From: Neurospora tetraspora
Lineage: Eukaryota > Ascomycota > Sordariomycetes > Sordariales > Sordariaceae
Direction of reading: 5' to 3'
Assembly: GCF_033439725.1 (NCBI RefSeq)
Contig: NW_026944385.1
Span: 930,001 to 994,000 of the forward strand
DNA: 64,000 nt
The position numbers and the translations under genes are program-made. Shown piece by piece: positions 46,038 through 57,139 of the stretch (within the stretch, counting starts at the first letter, position 1; every line of letters starts with the position of its first letter). The notes under the pieces were generated by a model. The model saw nothing but the letters and a program-made list of their open reading frames with translations, did not search any database and was not told the origin of the DNA.

Positions 46038-46358
46038 TGTTACGATCCAATCAAGGATCACTTATGTAAGCCAGACTAGGTAGAACCAACGGACCAATCA
46101 GGTAGGACCCGAAGTGTTCGGGTCCCCGGGTCCGTGAACGTCGGGTCCTCAGGAGGAAGACCCGAGGCGTTCGGGTCCTCGGGTCCGATTTATTCGGGTC
46201 CATGAAGGCCGGTATATAAAGACGGCCTTCCCAGGCCTCTTTAGATACTGGCTCTTCAGCAAGCAATAGCTTTTACAATCGACCAGTACCTTTTGGCTAC
46301 TACTACCGTTGTTCTTATTCCCAGCGATATACTCCTGTGCTTGTAACGGTTCGTCACA
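46038..46358 (+). mobile_element. LTR-like element, TGTTACGATCC...GTTCGTCACA
   Basis: About 321 bp with LTR-type inverted ends, a GGTATATAAAG TATA box and a patch of repeated CGGGTCC/GACCCG motifs (46085-46200). It cuts into the Harbinger-like flank of the adjacent ankyrin cassette. The flanking pentamers do not match, so it may be one end of a larger lost element. Confidence 0.5.
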
Positions 46359-46620
46359 ACGAGGCATTGTTGCTAGAGCCCTCCGCACCTGCCAGAACAT
46401 ACGAGAAGGTTCTGTCACTTTTGACTGCTGCGAATACATTCTGCGTGATATTGCCATTGCGGTCCCTCCAGCGTTGCTGTTGAGATGTACGACGACCAGG
46501 GGGACTCCCAATACGATAGGAAGCAATAGGGAGTAAACAATAAAGATTGGGGAGTAAACCAAGATCAATTCTTGCAGGAGAAATGATTGTGAAAGGCTGA
46601 CTCGAGGTGGAGTTGTCCTC
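46359..46620 (-). mobile_element. PIF/Harbinger-like fragment, ankyrin 3' flank copy
   Basis: Minus-strand RDRNGNITQNVFAAVKSDRT followed by FSYVLAGAEGSSNNASL resembles the YVLAGWEGSASD region of Harbinger DDE transposases. Nearly identical to 5752-6000 and 54945-55180. It directly follows the stop of the ankyrin cassette. Confidence 0.5.
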
Positions 46621-46632
46621 CAAGTCTGCCTC

Positions 46633-48980
46633 TTAGGATGCAAGGCTGAGTAGCTTAACAATTGCCTCATGCCCCTTCTCTGCCGCCATATGCAGCGCTG
46701 TCTGTCCATCCCTATCCTGAGCACCTGCATCAACCTTGCCAGTATCGAGAAGCAACTTAACAACCGCGTCATGCCCATACGCTGCCGCCCAATGTAGCAC
46801 TGTCCATCCATACGGGTCCTGAGCATCTGCATTAACCTTGCCAGTATCGAGAAGCAGCTTAACAACCGCCTTATACCCATACCTTGCTGCCGAACACAGC
46901 GCTGTCTGTCCATTCCAGCACTCAGGATTTACGTCAACCTTGCCGGTATCGAGAAGTAGCTTAACAACCGCCTTATGCCCATTCGCTGCCGCCATATACA
47001 GCGCTGTCTGTCCATCCTTATCCTTAGGATCTGCGTCAACCTTGCCAGTATCGAGAAGCAGTTTAACAACCGCCTCATGTCCATTCTCTGCCGCCATATA
47101 CAGCGCTGTCCGTCCATACCGGCCCTTAGGATCTGCGTCAACCTTGCCGGTATCGAGAAGCAGCTTAACAACCGCCTTATGCCCATTCGCTGCCGCCATA
47201 TACAGCGCTGTCTGTCCATTCTTATCCTTAGGATCTGCGTTAACATACACTGTTGCGAGACCGAAAGACGATGAATGCCGCAGCTTGAATGATTGCGAGG
47301 GGAATGCAATCGAGGACATTGACCAGGTCCTCTTCGATCTTGTCGTCATGGTACTTCCCGAGCCGTTTTCGTAGAAGCTGTTTTGCTTGAAGATTCTCCA
47401 TTGCCGTTACCTGGCGAATACTCTCCAGGTCTTCCGTAACTTGCGTTACTAGGAGCTCGGCAACTTCTTGACTCCGCGTTGTGATCAATATTTTGCCTTT
47501 GTCCGTACGAGGGAGATACGGCAGAAGACCTTTTGCCCCCGTTGAGGAAGCGGCTCCATTTCCGATACACTGGCCATGGGTGTCCGTTGCAAAAAATAGG
47601 TTGATATTGTCGGCGTTGTCGACGATTATGAGCCAGCTTTTGCTTTCATGGCGGAGCCCGTTGCATACCAGTTTCAGTATGTCTACGTCGGGCTTATCAC
47701 GACCCTCAAGCTTCAGTCCATCTGCAATCTCGCGATAGGCGTCTATAAAACGCTCTCTGGTCCCCGCATGTACCTAGAAGATGTGCGGTTTCGAAGGTTC
47801 TTGTTCGATCATCCGCGCGTATTGAATGACAAGTCGTGACTTTCTGGTCACCAAAACGTTAGTTCCTGTGCATCCCACAAGGAAGTTAATTTTCATGTGT
47901 GCCGGGGATTGATGATGACATATACCCTACACCCCCAAATCCATACAATGCAGCTCGGCTCCCTGGTTTGTCAAGCTTTTTTTGCAACCAATCCGTGATG
48001 TCACCACGTTCGATGAATCCATGCCTTTGATGACGAGGCAAGGTAACACATCCCAGACCCCGGCACCTTCCATCTCCAAGGCGATGATGCCATTTTCGGC
48101 ATGAGCATCGCGGTGTTTGGCAGAACGAACAACAGCATCCGCTGACCCCACACGCCCTATGAAGACCATGGGCTGGTCGGGTTGACCGCATCCCTTTCTC
48201 TTAACCAAATATTTGGTATCACAACCAATATCATCACACGGAGTTTCTGGATGACTCGCAAATCAATCTTTGCGCGCAAGGAAGGCACCCTGACGCAGGG
48301 CTGTGATGCTTGTGCTCGTATGAGGCTTCGAAAAGTCTGTCATTGTCTGTTCCTGGGTATGTATATCGGGGATATCGGGGGTTCCGGCGGCTGCTCTCCT
48401 GAAGCTGCACCAGGTTGATGGCTGCCTGACTCTGCAACTTATCGCGAGCTCTCACTTTTTCGAAGCTCCTGAGCAGATTCCGAAGTACCCTGTTTGGCTT
48501 GCCGAGCGTATCCTCAACGTCGCTTTTGGGGAGAAAACAGCCGGGTAGCTGTCTTCCATAGTCGTATTGATTCAGGATGCTGCTGATGACCACATCGCCA
48601 AGGAATATTTCCTCGCGTTCCCCTCCGACATTGGCGAAAGGCATGCCGCCACAGACACCGACCAAGAGGACTAGGGAGATATTCGGGTAACTTGTAGCGA
48701 CACACTGTGCTGCCGCGGATGCCTCAACTTTTCCCATGTTGGCAAGGGTAACAAGTACTACGTTGAAGCTTCCGATCCGCGCTAGCTCGTAGGTGTTCGT
48801 GTCCCCTGCAACTTTTCTATATTGGTTTTGGCCGACCTCGTCCGTCCAGAATTCATCGACGATCAACTCAACGGCATCCATTTCGCGGGGAAGTGCACAG
48901 ATTATCGCAATCTCGAAGTCGTCCCGGCTCGCAGGACGGGAGTAGGTCCGCTCATTGCCCGCTCCTGCTGGTGCAGCCAT
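46633..48980 (-). pseudogene. Chimeric purine-phosphorylase / NB-ARC / ankyrin NLR, broken
   Basis: ATG 48980. PNP_UDP domain: FEIAIICALPREMDAVELIV, VLLVGVCGGMPFA, GDVVISS, later IALEMEGAGVWDVLPCLVIKG. It is frameshifted near 48290 and jumps at about 48020 straight to NB-ARC (FIERGDITDWLQKKLD), out of frame. An 82-nt intron (47844-47925; donor GTATAT, branch ACTAACG, acceptor CCAG) restores the P-loop GFGGVGKSRLVIQYA. A TAG at 47774-47776 stands where FW is expected (TGG to TAG). ILITTRSQEVAEL and PLAIIQAAAFI follow. At about 47250 the sequence switches, out of frame, to six to seven 34-residue ankyrin repeats ending VVKLLSLAS. In this class the phosphorylase acts as an N-terminal effector (family knowledge). 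Probably dead, but it shows how an ankyrin cassette became attached to an NB-ARC gene. Confidence 0.85.
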
Positions 48981-49881
48981 CGTGCTCGACGCGCTGATGA
49001 GAACCACTCTTGCCGACTAGCAAGCGTTTTCATCGACAACGGCGTTATGTATAGGGAGGATCTCAATGGTGGGCGGAGGATGAGATGTCCGACAAACAGC
49101 AGTAGGCAGAAACGCGGATCAACTATTGAAGCCGAGGAGTAATTGAAGTCGAGATGTACCTGGCAGAGCCTCCCGGCTCGACGCGATTGTCCAGTTTCGA
49201 GAATTGACATCAGAAGACATCAGTCAACATTCACGTTGTGTCGGGCAGAGAACGTTGGGCATACTACCCTAGGTACAGCCCAGTTACCTGATCAAGAAGG
49301 AAAAGCGGCGAATGCCAATACGGATAAAGTGACGATATAATCGAGTAAAATGACAGTACCCAAACCCAAAGGAGATGTATCTGCCAACATCAGCCCGCAA
49401 CATCGACACGCTCTTTCCTCTGGTCTTCACTGCACCACGCATGCATGCAAGTACGACGGAAATGAGCAAGCAGACTCAAGAGGAAGGAAAGTCCAACGCG
49501 CTCGCTTTGGAGTTGTCTTCCCTTCTTCTGATTTCGCCACCGAAAAGTGCCTTAAGTTGTGAGAGACCAAGCCTTTCGAAGTGTCCTGACCCGCTAAACA
49601 GCGGTTCACTGAGTGCACATCTCCTTTGGGTTAGATACGGTCACTTTATCCGCGTTATCAAATGCAGGAGGGGGGACACCGAGGCCTCTGCTCAGCCTCA
49701 CTGTTCGGGCTTCCCTGAACGGACATGCAAGTAAGCAATGCCAAGGCCCCAGCTAATGTATATAGCGCCATCGATTGGTGGATTCTTGGATAGCGGTCAG
49801 CTCCTGACCAATGCGATATGGAAGACCGATGGGAAAGAGCTCTTAGAATGAAGTCTGGCAAGTGAAAGGAAGGTGCACATA
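48981..49881. other. Intergenic, nothing recognised
   Basis: Upstream region of the phosphorylase gene and short frames; no supported gene. Confidence 0.45.
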
Positions 49882-51650
49882 TCATAGCGGCCAAGAGAAA
49901 CAAATCATTCTCGACATGCCGACACCTCCTGTTCTTCCCTCGCAGAGCCCCCTCATTTCAACATGAGTATGCCCAACCGTACGCCCAGTCCAATGCCAAC
50001 CATCTGGACGTTTCTGGACCGGGGCAAGGCGTCCTTGGATATCGTCTCTGCGGCATCTGTGGCGCTTGGGAAGGGCCTCATGCGAAGGGCAAACAGGTAC
50101 TTCAGAAAAGATTTGAACTGGCAGTCTCTTGAGTTCCTCAAAGGCGGCCTGACACCTGTCGGTCCATGTGAAAGCCTCTCCCTTTCGTGTCAGGTTCGTG
50201 AGTGGGCGGGCCACGTGGCCGTAGTCCTTGATAAACTTCCGGTAGAAGTTGCAGAATCCCAAGAAGGACTGCACCCCTCTCAGATTGGACGGCACTGCCC
50301 ATTCCTTGACAACCTCCACCTTCTCTGGGTCAACCGCGACACCCTCACGCCCCACAATGAACCCCAGGAACTTGGTTTTGGTGACGTGAAATTCGCATTT
50401 CTTGAGGTCCGCTTGCAAGCCGGCATCTTTTAACTTCCGGAGGACCTTCTTAACGTGGTCCTTGTGTTCCTCCAGAGTATCGGAGTAGATCAGGATGTCG
50501 TCGATGTAGGCGGTACAGAAATCGCCCAAGTACTCGCCCAGAACCAAGTTGATGAAGTAAGGGTTCTCCTCCCAGAAAGGGTATCAAATTGAATCCTTCT
50601 CCATGTTTCTGTCTATCCTTTTTCTGTTGTTCTGCAACCGACACCTCCCCTGGGAAGGAGTCTAGTTCACCCAGGGTAATTAGTTTCCCTGATCGTTCGC
50701 AGCGGGAGCAGCGTCCGTGGCGGGGGCTGCAGCAGCCGGTTGACCTCTGCCTTCGTGAGCCAGGTGACGATCGACAACAGCGGCGACACGGTCGCGGCGC
50801 TCACGGTCGTATCGTTCCTTCTCAGGACAGTCGCGCTTGGTATGTCCGCGTTCTTTGCAAAGGAAGCATCTTCCATCGTTGAACAGGCGGGTAGTCTCCT
50901 CGCGATCGGCAGTGGGGCGGTTACCACCAGCGGCAGCGGGCTTGGGAGCAGAACCAGATCCGCCCGAGCCAGCACCGGAGTTCTTATTGTTGCCCTTGTT
51001 GTTCGAGCTTCTAGAAGCAGCCTTGGCTTCATCGGCGATGGTCTTGAGCACTTAGCCAAAACCGGAGCAGTCGACACAGTACGACTCGAAAGAGATAGAA
51101 GGGTCACGGTGCTTCGCTCCCATCTGCTTTTTGTACTCGGCGGGAAGGCGCTGGAACAGCTCCCGCTTCCACTCGGTCTTGGGACGTTGGCACTCGCCAG
51201 CCATCCGAACAAACTTATTCTTAAAGAAATCAAAGTTGTCGTTATCTTTCATCTTCAGCTTGGTAAAGTTGATGAGCGCGTTTTCCTCCTGGTTGGGATC
51301 ATGATACTGGCGCCAGAGGTGGGTCATCAAGCCGGAGTAGGTAGTAAGCTGGTCCGGGTGAGTTTCGCGGAGGTATGGCATCAAATCCTTAAACGCATAT
51401 CCTCCCAGGCGACTTTTGACGTAAAGGAACTTGTCACGATCAGTAGGGTAGTGATCAGCGTTGATCTCGAGCTTGTCCTGGATCAAGTCGTACCAGGCTT
51501 CGATGGGTCGGGCGTTTTGGGTGTTCTCTGCCGCTGTAATACTAGCTTGGCTAGTGGCCAGTGCCCTAATTCTCGGCATTCCGCTTGCCGTCTTGGCTTG
51601 GCAAGTCCTCTGGGGATATAGGAAGGAAAGGAAAAGGAACGCGGGTGTTT
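49882..51650 (-). mobile_element. Ty3/Gypsy fragment: gag, zinc knuckle, then reverse transcriptase
   Basis: On the minus strand: a gag domain (RDKFLYVKSRLGGYAFKDL, about 51400), a zinc knuckle (CFLCKERGHTKRDC, about 50840) and, after an internal gap, reverse transcriptase from the YIDDILIYS box (about 50500) through FLGFIVGREGV and SFLGFCNFYRKFIKDYGH. Integrase is absent. GC-normal and not RIP-mutated, hence young, but deleted and broken in a few places. No LTRs identified. Confidence 0.85.
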
Positions 51651-52109
51651 CTGATGCCTGAGTAATTTCGAAAGTGCGACCAAATGCTTGGGATCGTAGC
51701 AGATCTAGCCGTCTTCTCTGCTGGAGGGTGAATTGATGCGTACAATACTCGAGCGATTTTGAGCAACTGCGCCCGTCCTGTCGCGCGTGTCGTTGCGACC
51801 CAATTCTCCCGTGCCCGTGGTCTCTGTGACATAGCGCGATGGGCTTTAGGCAATGAATTAAACTTTAATGGGCTGGAGGTCCTGTTGCGCGGGTAATGGA
51901 GGGTGTTTGAAGGAGATCATTTTATTTTTCTTTTGGTGTTGCGCTCTATCTGTGTGTTTTCTTACTTTTATGAAAGCATCAGCCGCGCAGTTGGAGTTCT
52001 GGTGCAACTACATCGACATAGCTACCACCGACTGAAGACGGGAAACGGCACGAAATACCAACGCCGCGAGCACGATCATTGTCACCATAAACGTGATAGC
52101 TCCTGAGCC
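51651..52109. other. Gap between Gypsy and NLR scraps
   Basis: No supported gene. Confidence 0.45.
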
Positions 52110-52235
52110 GGACATGGACAACATCGCATCAGCCTCCTTTAACCGGCCCTGATCCTTATAGAGGTGGCCTAAGTTGTTAACTATAATAAGAGTCGACGTA
52201 TGATCCGGTCCGAGTGCCCACTCCGAGGTCCTATC
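52110..52235 (-). pseudogene. TPR fragment of an NLR gene
   Basis: Minus strand ALGPDHTSTLIIVNNLGHLY followed by KDQGRLKEADAM is one TPR_10/12-type repeat of the kind used in fungal NLRs, of a different subtype from the array at 1-480. It is isolated, without NB-ARC or start. Confidence 0.65.
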
Positions 52236-52910
52236 CTTCTGATGATGAGATAAACACAATCAGCTCGCTGCTTAACAGGTCCTACTGGCGTAAGGTTTGG
52301 ATAGTGCAAGAAATCCAACTAGCTCGATGCCTGATTTTCAGATGCGGATCAAAACTCATCACCGTACCGAACCGTCAAGACGCATTTAATCGCCTTATAA
52401 TGTCTTATCCCGTTCTTAAAGAAAGCATGGAAGAGTTGGTACCCATTGGTAGCCTAGACCGTGTCCTTAATCGCAACTCTCGTGTTCCTTCCATCTTGGA
52501 AGACACCGAAAGCGGAGGACTGGGTATCACCGGCATTACAGGTATCGAGCGCCTTGTCGACCCCCACAGCTTCCGTCAGTGTCTTCTGGCAAGTGTTCCA
52601 GTCCAGCATCTTGAAGCGCGAGAGGGAGATCTGAGGCCCCTGAGTCGCTTAGTTCAGATATGCGTCGACGGTCACTTCGAATCCACTGAACCACGAGATT
52701 TCATATTCGCCCTGATTGCTGTCGCCGAGGACCCTTGGAGATCGCAATTACGAGTCGACTACGAGAAACCTGTGGATTTGGTTTATCAAGAAGCGCTTCC
52801 CTTCATAAGAGAAACTCTCTCACGGGAGCAATGGTTATCCACCTCGCCAGACCGTACGGTCGCGAAAAGACTGGCACAACGAATGGGTACGTCATACGAC
52901 AAAGATTGGG
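52236..52910 (+). pseudogene. HET-domain fragment cut by an ankyrin cassette
   Basis: Frame with SLLNRSYWRKVWIVQEIQLA and later ESTEPRDFIFALIAVAEDPW, the distal HET blocks of a protein unlike the 2.7-kb genes. The proximal block (SYxWG, IDAICINQ) is absent. At about 52905 it runs into the reverse of the conserved ankyrin 3' flank, so both ends are lost. Confidence 0.75.
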
Positions 52911-52988
52911 GAATCAAGATCAGTTCTTGCAGGAGGAAAGATTTTGAAAGGCTGACTCAAGGTGTGAGTTGTCCTCCAAGCCTGCTTC

Positions 52989-53480
52989 TTAGGATGCAAG
53001 GCTGAGTAGCTTAACAACCGCCTCATGCCCATTCCATGCCGCGTAATCTAGCGCTGTCTTTCCACCCCTAGCCTTAGCACCTGCGTCAACCTTGCCAGTA
53101 TCGAGAAGCAGCTTAACAACCGCTTCATGCCCATTCCTTGCCGCCGTATGTAGCGCTGTCCATCCATCCCGGTCCTGAGCACCTGCGTTAACCTTGCCAG
53201 TATCGAGAAGCAGCTTAACAACCGCCTCATGCCCATTATTTGCCGCCATATACAGCGCTGTCCGTTCAAACCAGTCCCGAGGATCTGCGTCAACCTTGCC
53301 AGTATCGAGAAGCCGCTTAACAACCGCCTCATGCCCATTCTCCGCCGCCATATACAGCGCTATCTGTCCATTCTCATCCTTAGCACCTGCGTCAACCTTG
53401 CCAGTATCGAGAAGCATCTTAACGATCGCTTTATAGTCTTTTTGTGCCGCGTTTACGCTATGGGCAGCACGTGAGACACA
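52989..53480 (-). pseudogene. Orphan ankyrin cassette, four to five repeats
   Basis: Minus strand from YKAIVKMLLDTGK through four 34-residue units to VVKLLSLAS and stop. The repeats differ at surface positions (e.g. GGKTALDYAAWNGH). No HET or NB-ARC precedes it; upstream is a non-LTR tail. The 3' flank is the shared cassette flank, shortened. Confidence 0.75.
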
Positions 53481-53589
53481 CTGGCTATAGGCCTCGGTTT
53501 GCCCTCGGATTACTGGTTTGGTGGATGGAATAGAGACACTGGGCGCCACAGGGCGTGTCAGGGCACTGCTCCTACTTTTGTACGCTAGA

Positions 53590-53668
53590 TTTACCGATGT
53601 GGCACGTCTCATGCCCTACGGGAGGCGGAAGTAGACGTTAAAAATAACAACAACAACAACAACAACAA
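53590..53668 (+). mobile_element. Non-LTR element 3' end with (AAC)n tail
   Basis: CCGATGTGGCACGTCTCATG...AAAAATAACAACAAC, the same 3' end as at 37920-38003; strongly 5'-truncated. Confidence 0.8.
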
Positions 53669-53957
53669 CTACTTCAATTGATTAGATTAGACTGGGACAT
53701 GGCACTGGCCATGCCCACCCCTGTCAGAGGCTCTGGCACGTGCCTTGCGCGCGCGCCTGTCAGGTCGCACGGCTCCACATAAAGTGGGTCTTCGATAAGA
53801 TAAGGGAATTCCCATAAAGGGATTCCCGCGCGGGGCGGCCTTTGGCCACGCCTTTCTCCATTTGACATCTTCTTTCTTACCCTTCTAATATTACAACTTG
53901 CACACATTGCATCGTGATATTTGGAAGGGCCCAGGTTACCCTATCAGTTGTCAAAGA
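53669..53957. other. Unassigned short stretch, LTR-like composition
   Basis: Contains CGCGCGCGCC and inverted GGGAATTCCC-like motifs and ends near GCATCGTGATA, reminiscent of the GTGATA-ending LTRs, but no start or duplication is visible. Confidence 0.3.
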
Positions 53958-54765
53958 TCAAAAGCCAATCGACATTGTCATATTCTGCGAGCCACTCTTG
54001 TACGTGCTCCACAATCTCGTTGAGATCGACTTCATCGCCTGTTTTTGGACTTTGATATTCTCAGGAATCTGGTCTTTTGGTATCCTCTTTGCACAACTGG
54101 CAAAGCTTTGTTTAAGGCTGTCTTCTGATATGCCGTCCAGCCAAAAGATGGCGCTGAAGGCAGCTTTGTATTGCCGTGCAAAGTTGACAGCTAGTTGAGT
54201 TTTCCCAATTCCGCCGAGCCCGTGAAGAACAAAGACATTGCACCCTTGGCTTTTCTGGTGGTGAGGAAGAAGAGATTTCTCAATATCCATAATATTAGAG
54301 GGTCGAGGCACGAAGTTGTTTGACCTCGGCATACCCCGAAGAGAGAATTTGACTCTATAGTGACCGCCTTTGGTCTGTTCGATGCAGGTTTTATCGTGGC
54401 GAGGATTGGTAATGCGCAAGTCCTTTAAGCGTTGCTGATCCTTCTCTGACATTTGCTGCATCTCCTGGTGCCTTGCAGAATCAACAAGCGGGTTCATAGC
54501 TTTGATCGGTGCGTAGCTCTGCCCCACCTGGAGACCCTAGTTCAGCGGTCCAAAAGACGCGGATGGAATTTGCGCCATCGCTGGTGTGAGGGTTACTCCT
54601 CCAGCCGGCTGATTGATCTGGCCACCGCCCGGGCCTGCATTCAAAGACTGCGAAGAGTCGGAAACCCTAGCAGAGGCGACATACCTCTCCATAACCGCCT
54701 TCGCTACCGACGCCGCGGTTGCCGCAGCATAATTCTGCCATCCTTTGTTTTTGTGGCTATCTGAG
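53958..54765 (-). pseudogene. Purine-phosphorylase/NB-ARC linker fragment
   Basis: Minus strand: SHKNKGWQNYAAATAASVAK (end of a PNP_UDP domain), then the linker GGVTLTPAMAQIPSASFGPL, an in-frame stop and GLQVGQSYAPIK. A different NB-ARC start follows: RPSNIMDIEKSLLP, the P-loop VLHGLGGIGKTQLAVNFAR and IFWLDGISEDSLKQSFASCA. It is cut at about 53958. The linker is the same as at 2000-2100, which shows what the 1-2.1-kb NLR has lost upstream. Confidence 0.8.
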
Positions 54766-54900
54766 GCGGTTGTTAAGCTGCTTCTCAATACTGGCAAGGT
54801 TGATGCAGATGTTCAGGATATGGATGGTTGGACAGCGCTGCATATGGCGGTAAAGAATAGGCATGAGGCGGTTGTTAAACTACTCCGCCTTGCATCTTAA
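54762..54900 (+). pseudogene. Orphan ankyrin cassette tail
   Basis: Reads EAVVKLLLNTGKVDADVQDM, then DGWTALHMAVKNRHEAVV and ends VVKLLRLAS with a stop, followed by the shared 3' flank. It abuts the phosphorylase fragment head-on, with no start. Confidence 0.8.
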
Positions 54901-54944
54901 GAAGCAGGCTTAGAGAACAACTCCACCTCGAATCAGCCTTTCAC

Positions 54945-55310
54945 AATCTTTCCTCCTACAAGAATTGATCTTGGTTTACTCCCCAATCTTTATTATTTAC
55001 TCCCTATTGCTTCCTATCGTATTGGGAGTTCCCCTGGTCGTCGTACATCTCAACAGCAACGCTAGAGGGACCGCAATAGCAATATCACGCAGAATGTATT
55101 CGGAGCAATCAAAAATGACAGAACCTTCTCGTATATTCTGGCAGGCGCGGAGGGCTCTAGCAACAATACCTTGCTTTATGCTCAAACTTTCAGTTGATCT
55201 TTTCGGGTCCTAAATAGTTGATATTATATCGTTAATACGGGGTTTGACGTGCGGTAGGGAATCGTGGATTTGCAAGACTGGAGGAATGAAGAAAGGAGAC
55301 CTCAGAACTG
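54945..55310 (+). mobile_element. PIF/Harbinger-like fragment, third flank copy
   Basis: Nearly identical to 5752-6115, including TCTGGCAGGCGCGGAGGG and GGGAATCGTGGATTTGCAAG. Same position relative to an ankyrin stop codon, without the LTR seen in copy A. Confidence 0.55.
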
Positions 55311-55744
55311 AGGTCTGGGGTGTCTAGATATAGATTTAGTTAGTTAGTTGGCCTATATTATTAATGATATAATGATATACCTTGCTGGTCGAGTTGGGCG
55401 AGCGTGCCTAGACTAGGCGAGAGCGTATAGTTTTTATAAATAGAAGCGAAAACAGCGCGGAAAAGTATCAACGCTGTTGTTGATAGGATTCGCGTGGATA
55501 ATATCTGACCACTCGGACGGTTGCGGCCGGTCTGTCGTTGGTTCTGTCGCTGGTTCTGTTGCTGGTTCTGTCGATGGTTTTGTCGCTGTTTCAAGGAGGC
55601 TGAAGACGGCAGCCCAAATGACGTTGTTGTCGTAGTTGTCGTTGTTGTCGAAGCAGCATCACAAGGCAGAATGAACCATCGCTTGGAGGAGGAAGGGGTT
55701 GGCGGAGCTGACCACTAAGGGATCGCTCGACATAAAGCACCGGT
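55311..55744. other. Short tandem GTTCTGTCGCTG-type repeats and ORF2-like end
   Basis: About four degenerate 12-bp units near 55530-55590. The plus-strand frame ends RLEEEGVGGADH, echoing the C-terminus of the LINE ORF2 at 24440-24469 and leading into its 3'UTR. Confidence 0.45.
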
Positions 55745-55930
55745 GATAGGTTAACGTTATTATTCACCAGGCGGTGGGTGAAGCAGCGTTACAGTAGGAA
55801 ATGCAGGGGCCGGCTTTACAGCTGGGGAAGGGACGGCGGTTTCATTCGATAGAAGTATATACGGTTTTCTCTCGGGAAATAGGTGAAGGACCTTATGCCC
55901 ATCGGGCGCTTGTACATCACTCCTCCTAAT
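55745..55930 (+). mobile_element. LINE 3'UTR, relative of the 24.5-kb element
   Basis: Parallels 24490-24665: ACGTTATTATTCACC, GGCGGTGGGTGA, AATAGGTGAAGGACCT and GGGCGCTTGTA in the same order with substitutions. 5'-truncated. Confidence 0.75.
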
Positions 55931-56129
55931 ATGCAATACTACTATCTATACTGTAATAAATCATTCTGGAGCCAAAAATACTAAATACCTAGCTACTCTA
56001 ACCCCACCTCCTTCTCTGGCTGCTAGCTTTTCTCGCTTGCAGTCCCTATTAATGTTTGAGATATAGAGTATAGTTATCAAGCCTGGCATGCTTGTTTTGT
56101 GGGGTAACATCCTTTTCTTTACGGTTGAG

Positions 56130-56180
56130 GAATCCTAACCCTAATTCTGGCTCAGCCAGCACTAGGGTTAGGGTTCTGAC
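56130..56180. repeat. Interstitial telomere-like hexamers, inverted
   Basis: CCTAACCCTAA is followed about 25 bp later by TAGGGTTAGGGTT. Too short to be a telomere; perhaps a repair scar or chance. Confidence 0.6.
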
Positions 56181-56208
56181 CGCCATATCTAGAAACACAA
56201 CTCCCCAC

Positions 56209-56476
56209 TGTCATGGGGCTGGCGCCCAGAGGTGTCTGCCTGGCTTGAACCCTATGTGAGCCAGGCCTGCCCTCCGGTTGGGTGCACTCCTGGGGTGCGC
56301 CGCACGAACTACATTTCTGACCTTGGCATTTCTAGCACCTTCGATATCCGCACCTCTCTTGTGTATTTAGCTGGAAGCTCTATGCCATACTGGCACAGGC
56401 TTCACTTTTCCTCTTTGTCGAATATTACAACTTTCACCAAGGCCTACCTGCGTGTATACCTCGTAGAACCCTTACA
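56209..56476 (+). mobile_element. Solo LTR with target duplication CCCAC
   Basis: 268 bp, TGTCATGGGGCTGG...AACCCTTACA, flanked by CCCAC at 56204-56208 and 56477-56481. Same family as 59141-59360. Confidence 0.85.
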
Positions 56477-57139
56477 CCCACAATCACTATCGGCTACATT
56501 TCCACTTCTCTCGAAGGATTGATTGACTAAAGAGATGCGAGAAAAGAACGAGCAAACGCCATTTCTCAGCCCGGAACGGGAACCTATCCCAACTTTTCTC
56601 TTGTACCTACGTATGAAACGAGTTAGAAGGGGAATATTCAACACCTTATAGAGCACCCGACACTTCAATAAACGGACTATCGGCTTCCGAAGCGAACGTC
56701 CGAGTTGTCAGGGTTGGATTTATTCTACTAGAAGCCGACCATAACCAAGCACATCCTTGGCATCTTTTTATTACGCGATTCTATAGATCAATTGCGTTCA
56801 TGATGGTGTTTATGACACCTATCGTACAAGATTCGCAGTGCTGATTTGCGTGTTCGAGATTCGAGTCCCACTATCTATACCACGGGGGACTTGATTAAGA
56901 ACAAAAACTGGCAGAGAAAAATAATCATACAGCTACGGTTGATACTGCTTATTTTGAACGCAATGTCCAGCCTTATGAGACTACCCTATTTACCATCCTC
57001 GGGCTGAATGGGTGTCAAAAATTTAATGTCTTCGTTGGGTAGGTTTTGCAGTTCGCCAAGCTGTCTCCTTTGGAACAATCTTTCTTTGAACTCTCCTTCA
57101 ACCCAGACAGAGAATAGAAACTCATTGCCCACCTCACTC

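Noticed and set aside
56130-56180. Telomere or subtelomere boundary
   Set aside because: Only one to two hexamers in each orientation; no array.
56773-56880. Possible tRNA: TATAGAT/ATCTATA could pair as an acceptor stem, and TTCGAGTCCCAC is present
   Set aside because: The span is over 100 nt, the T stem lacks its 5' partner and no D arm is found.
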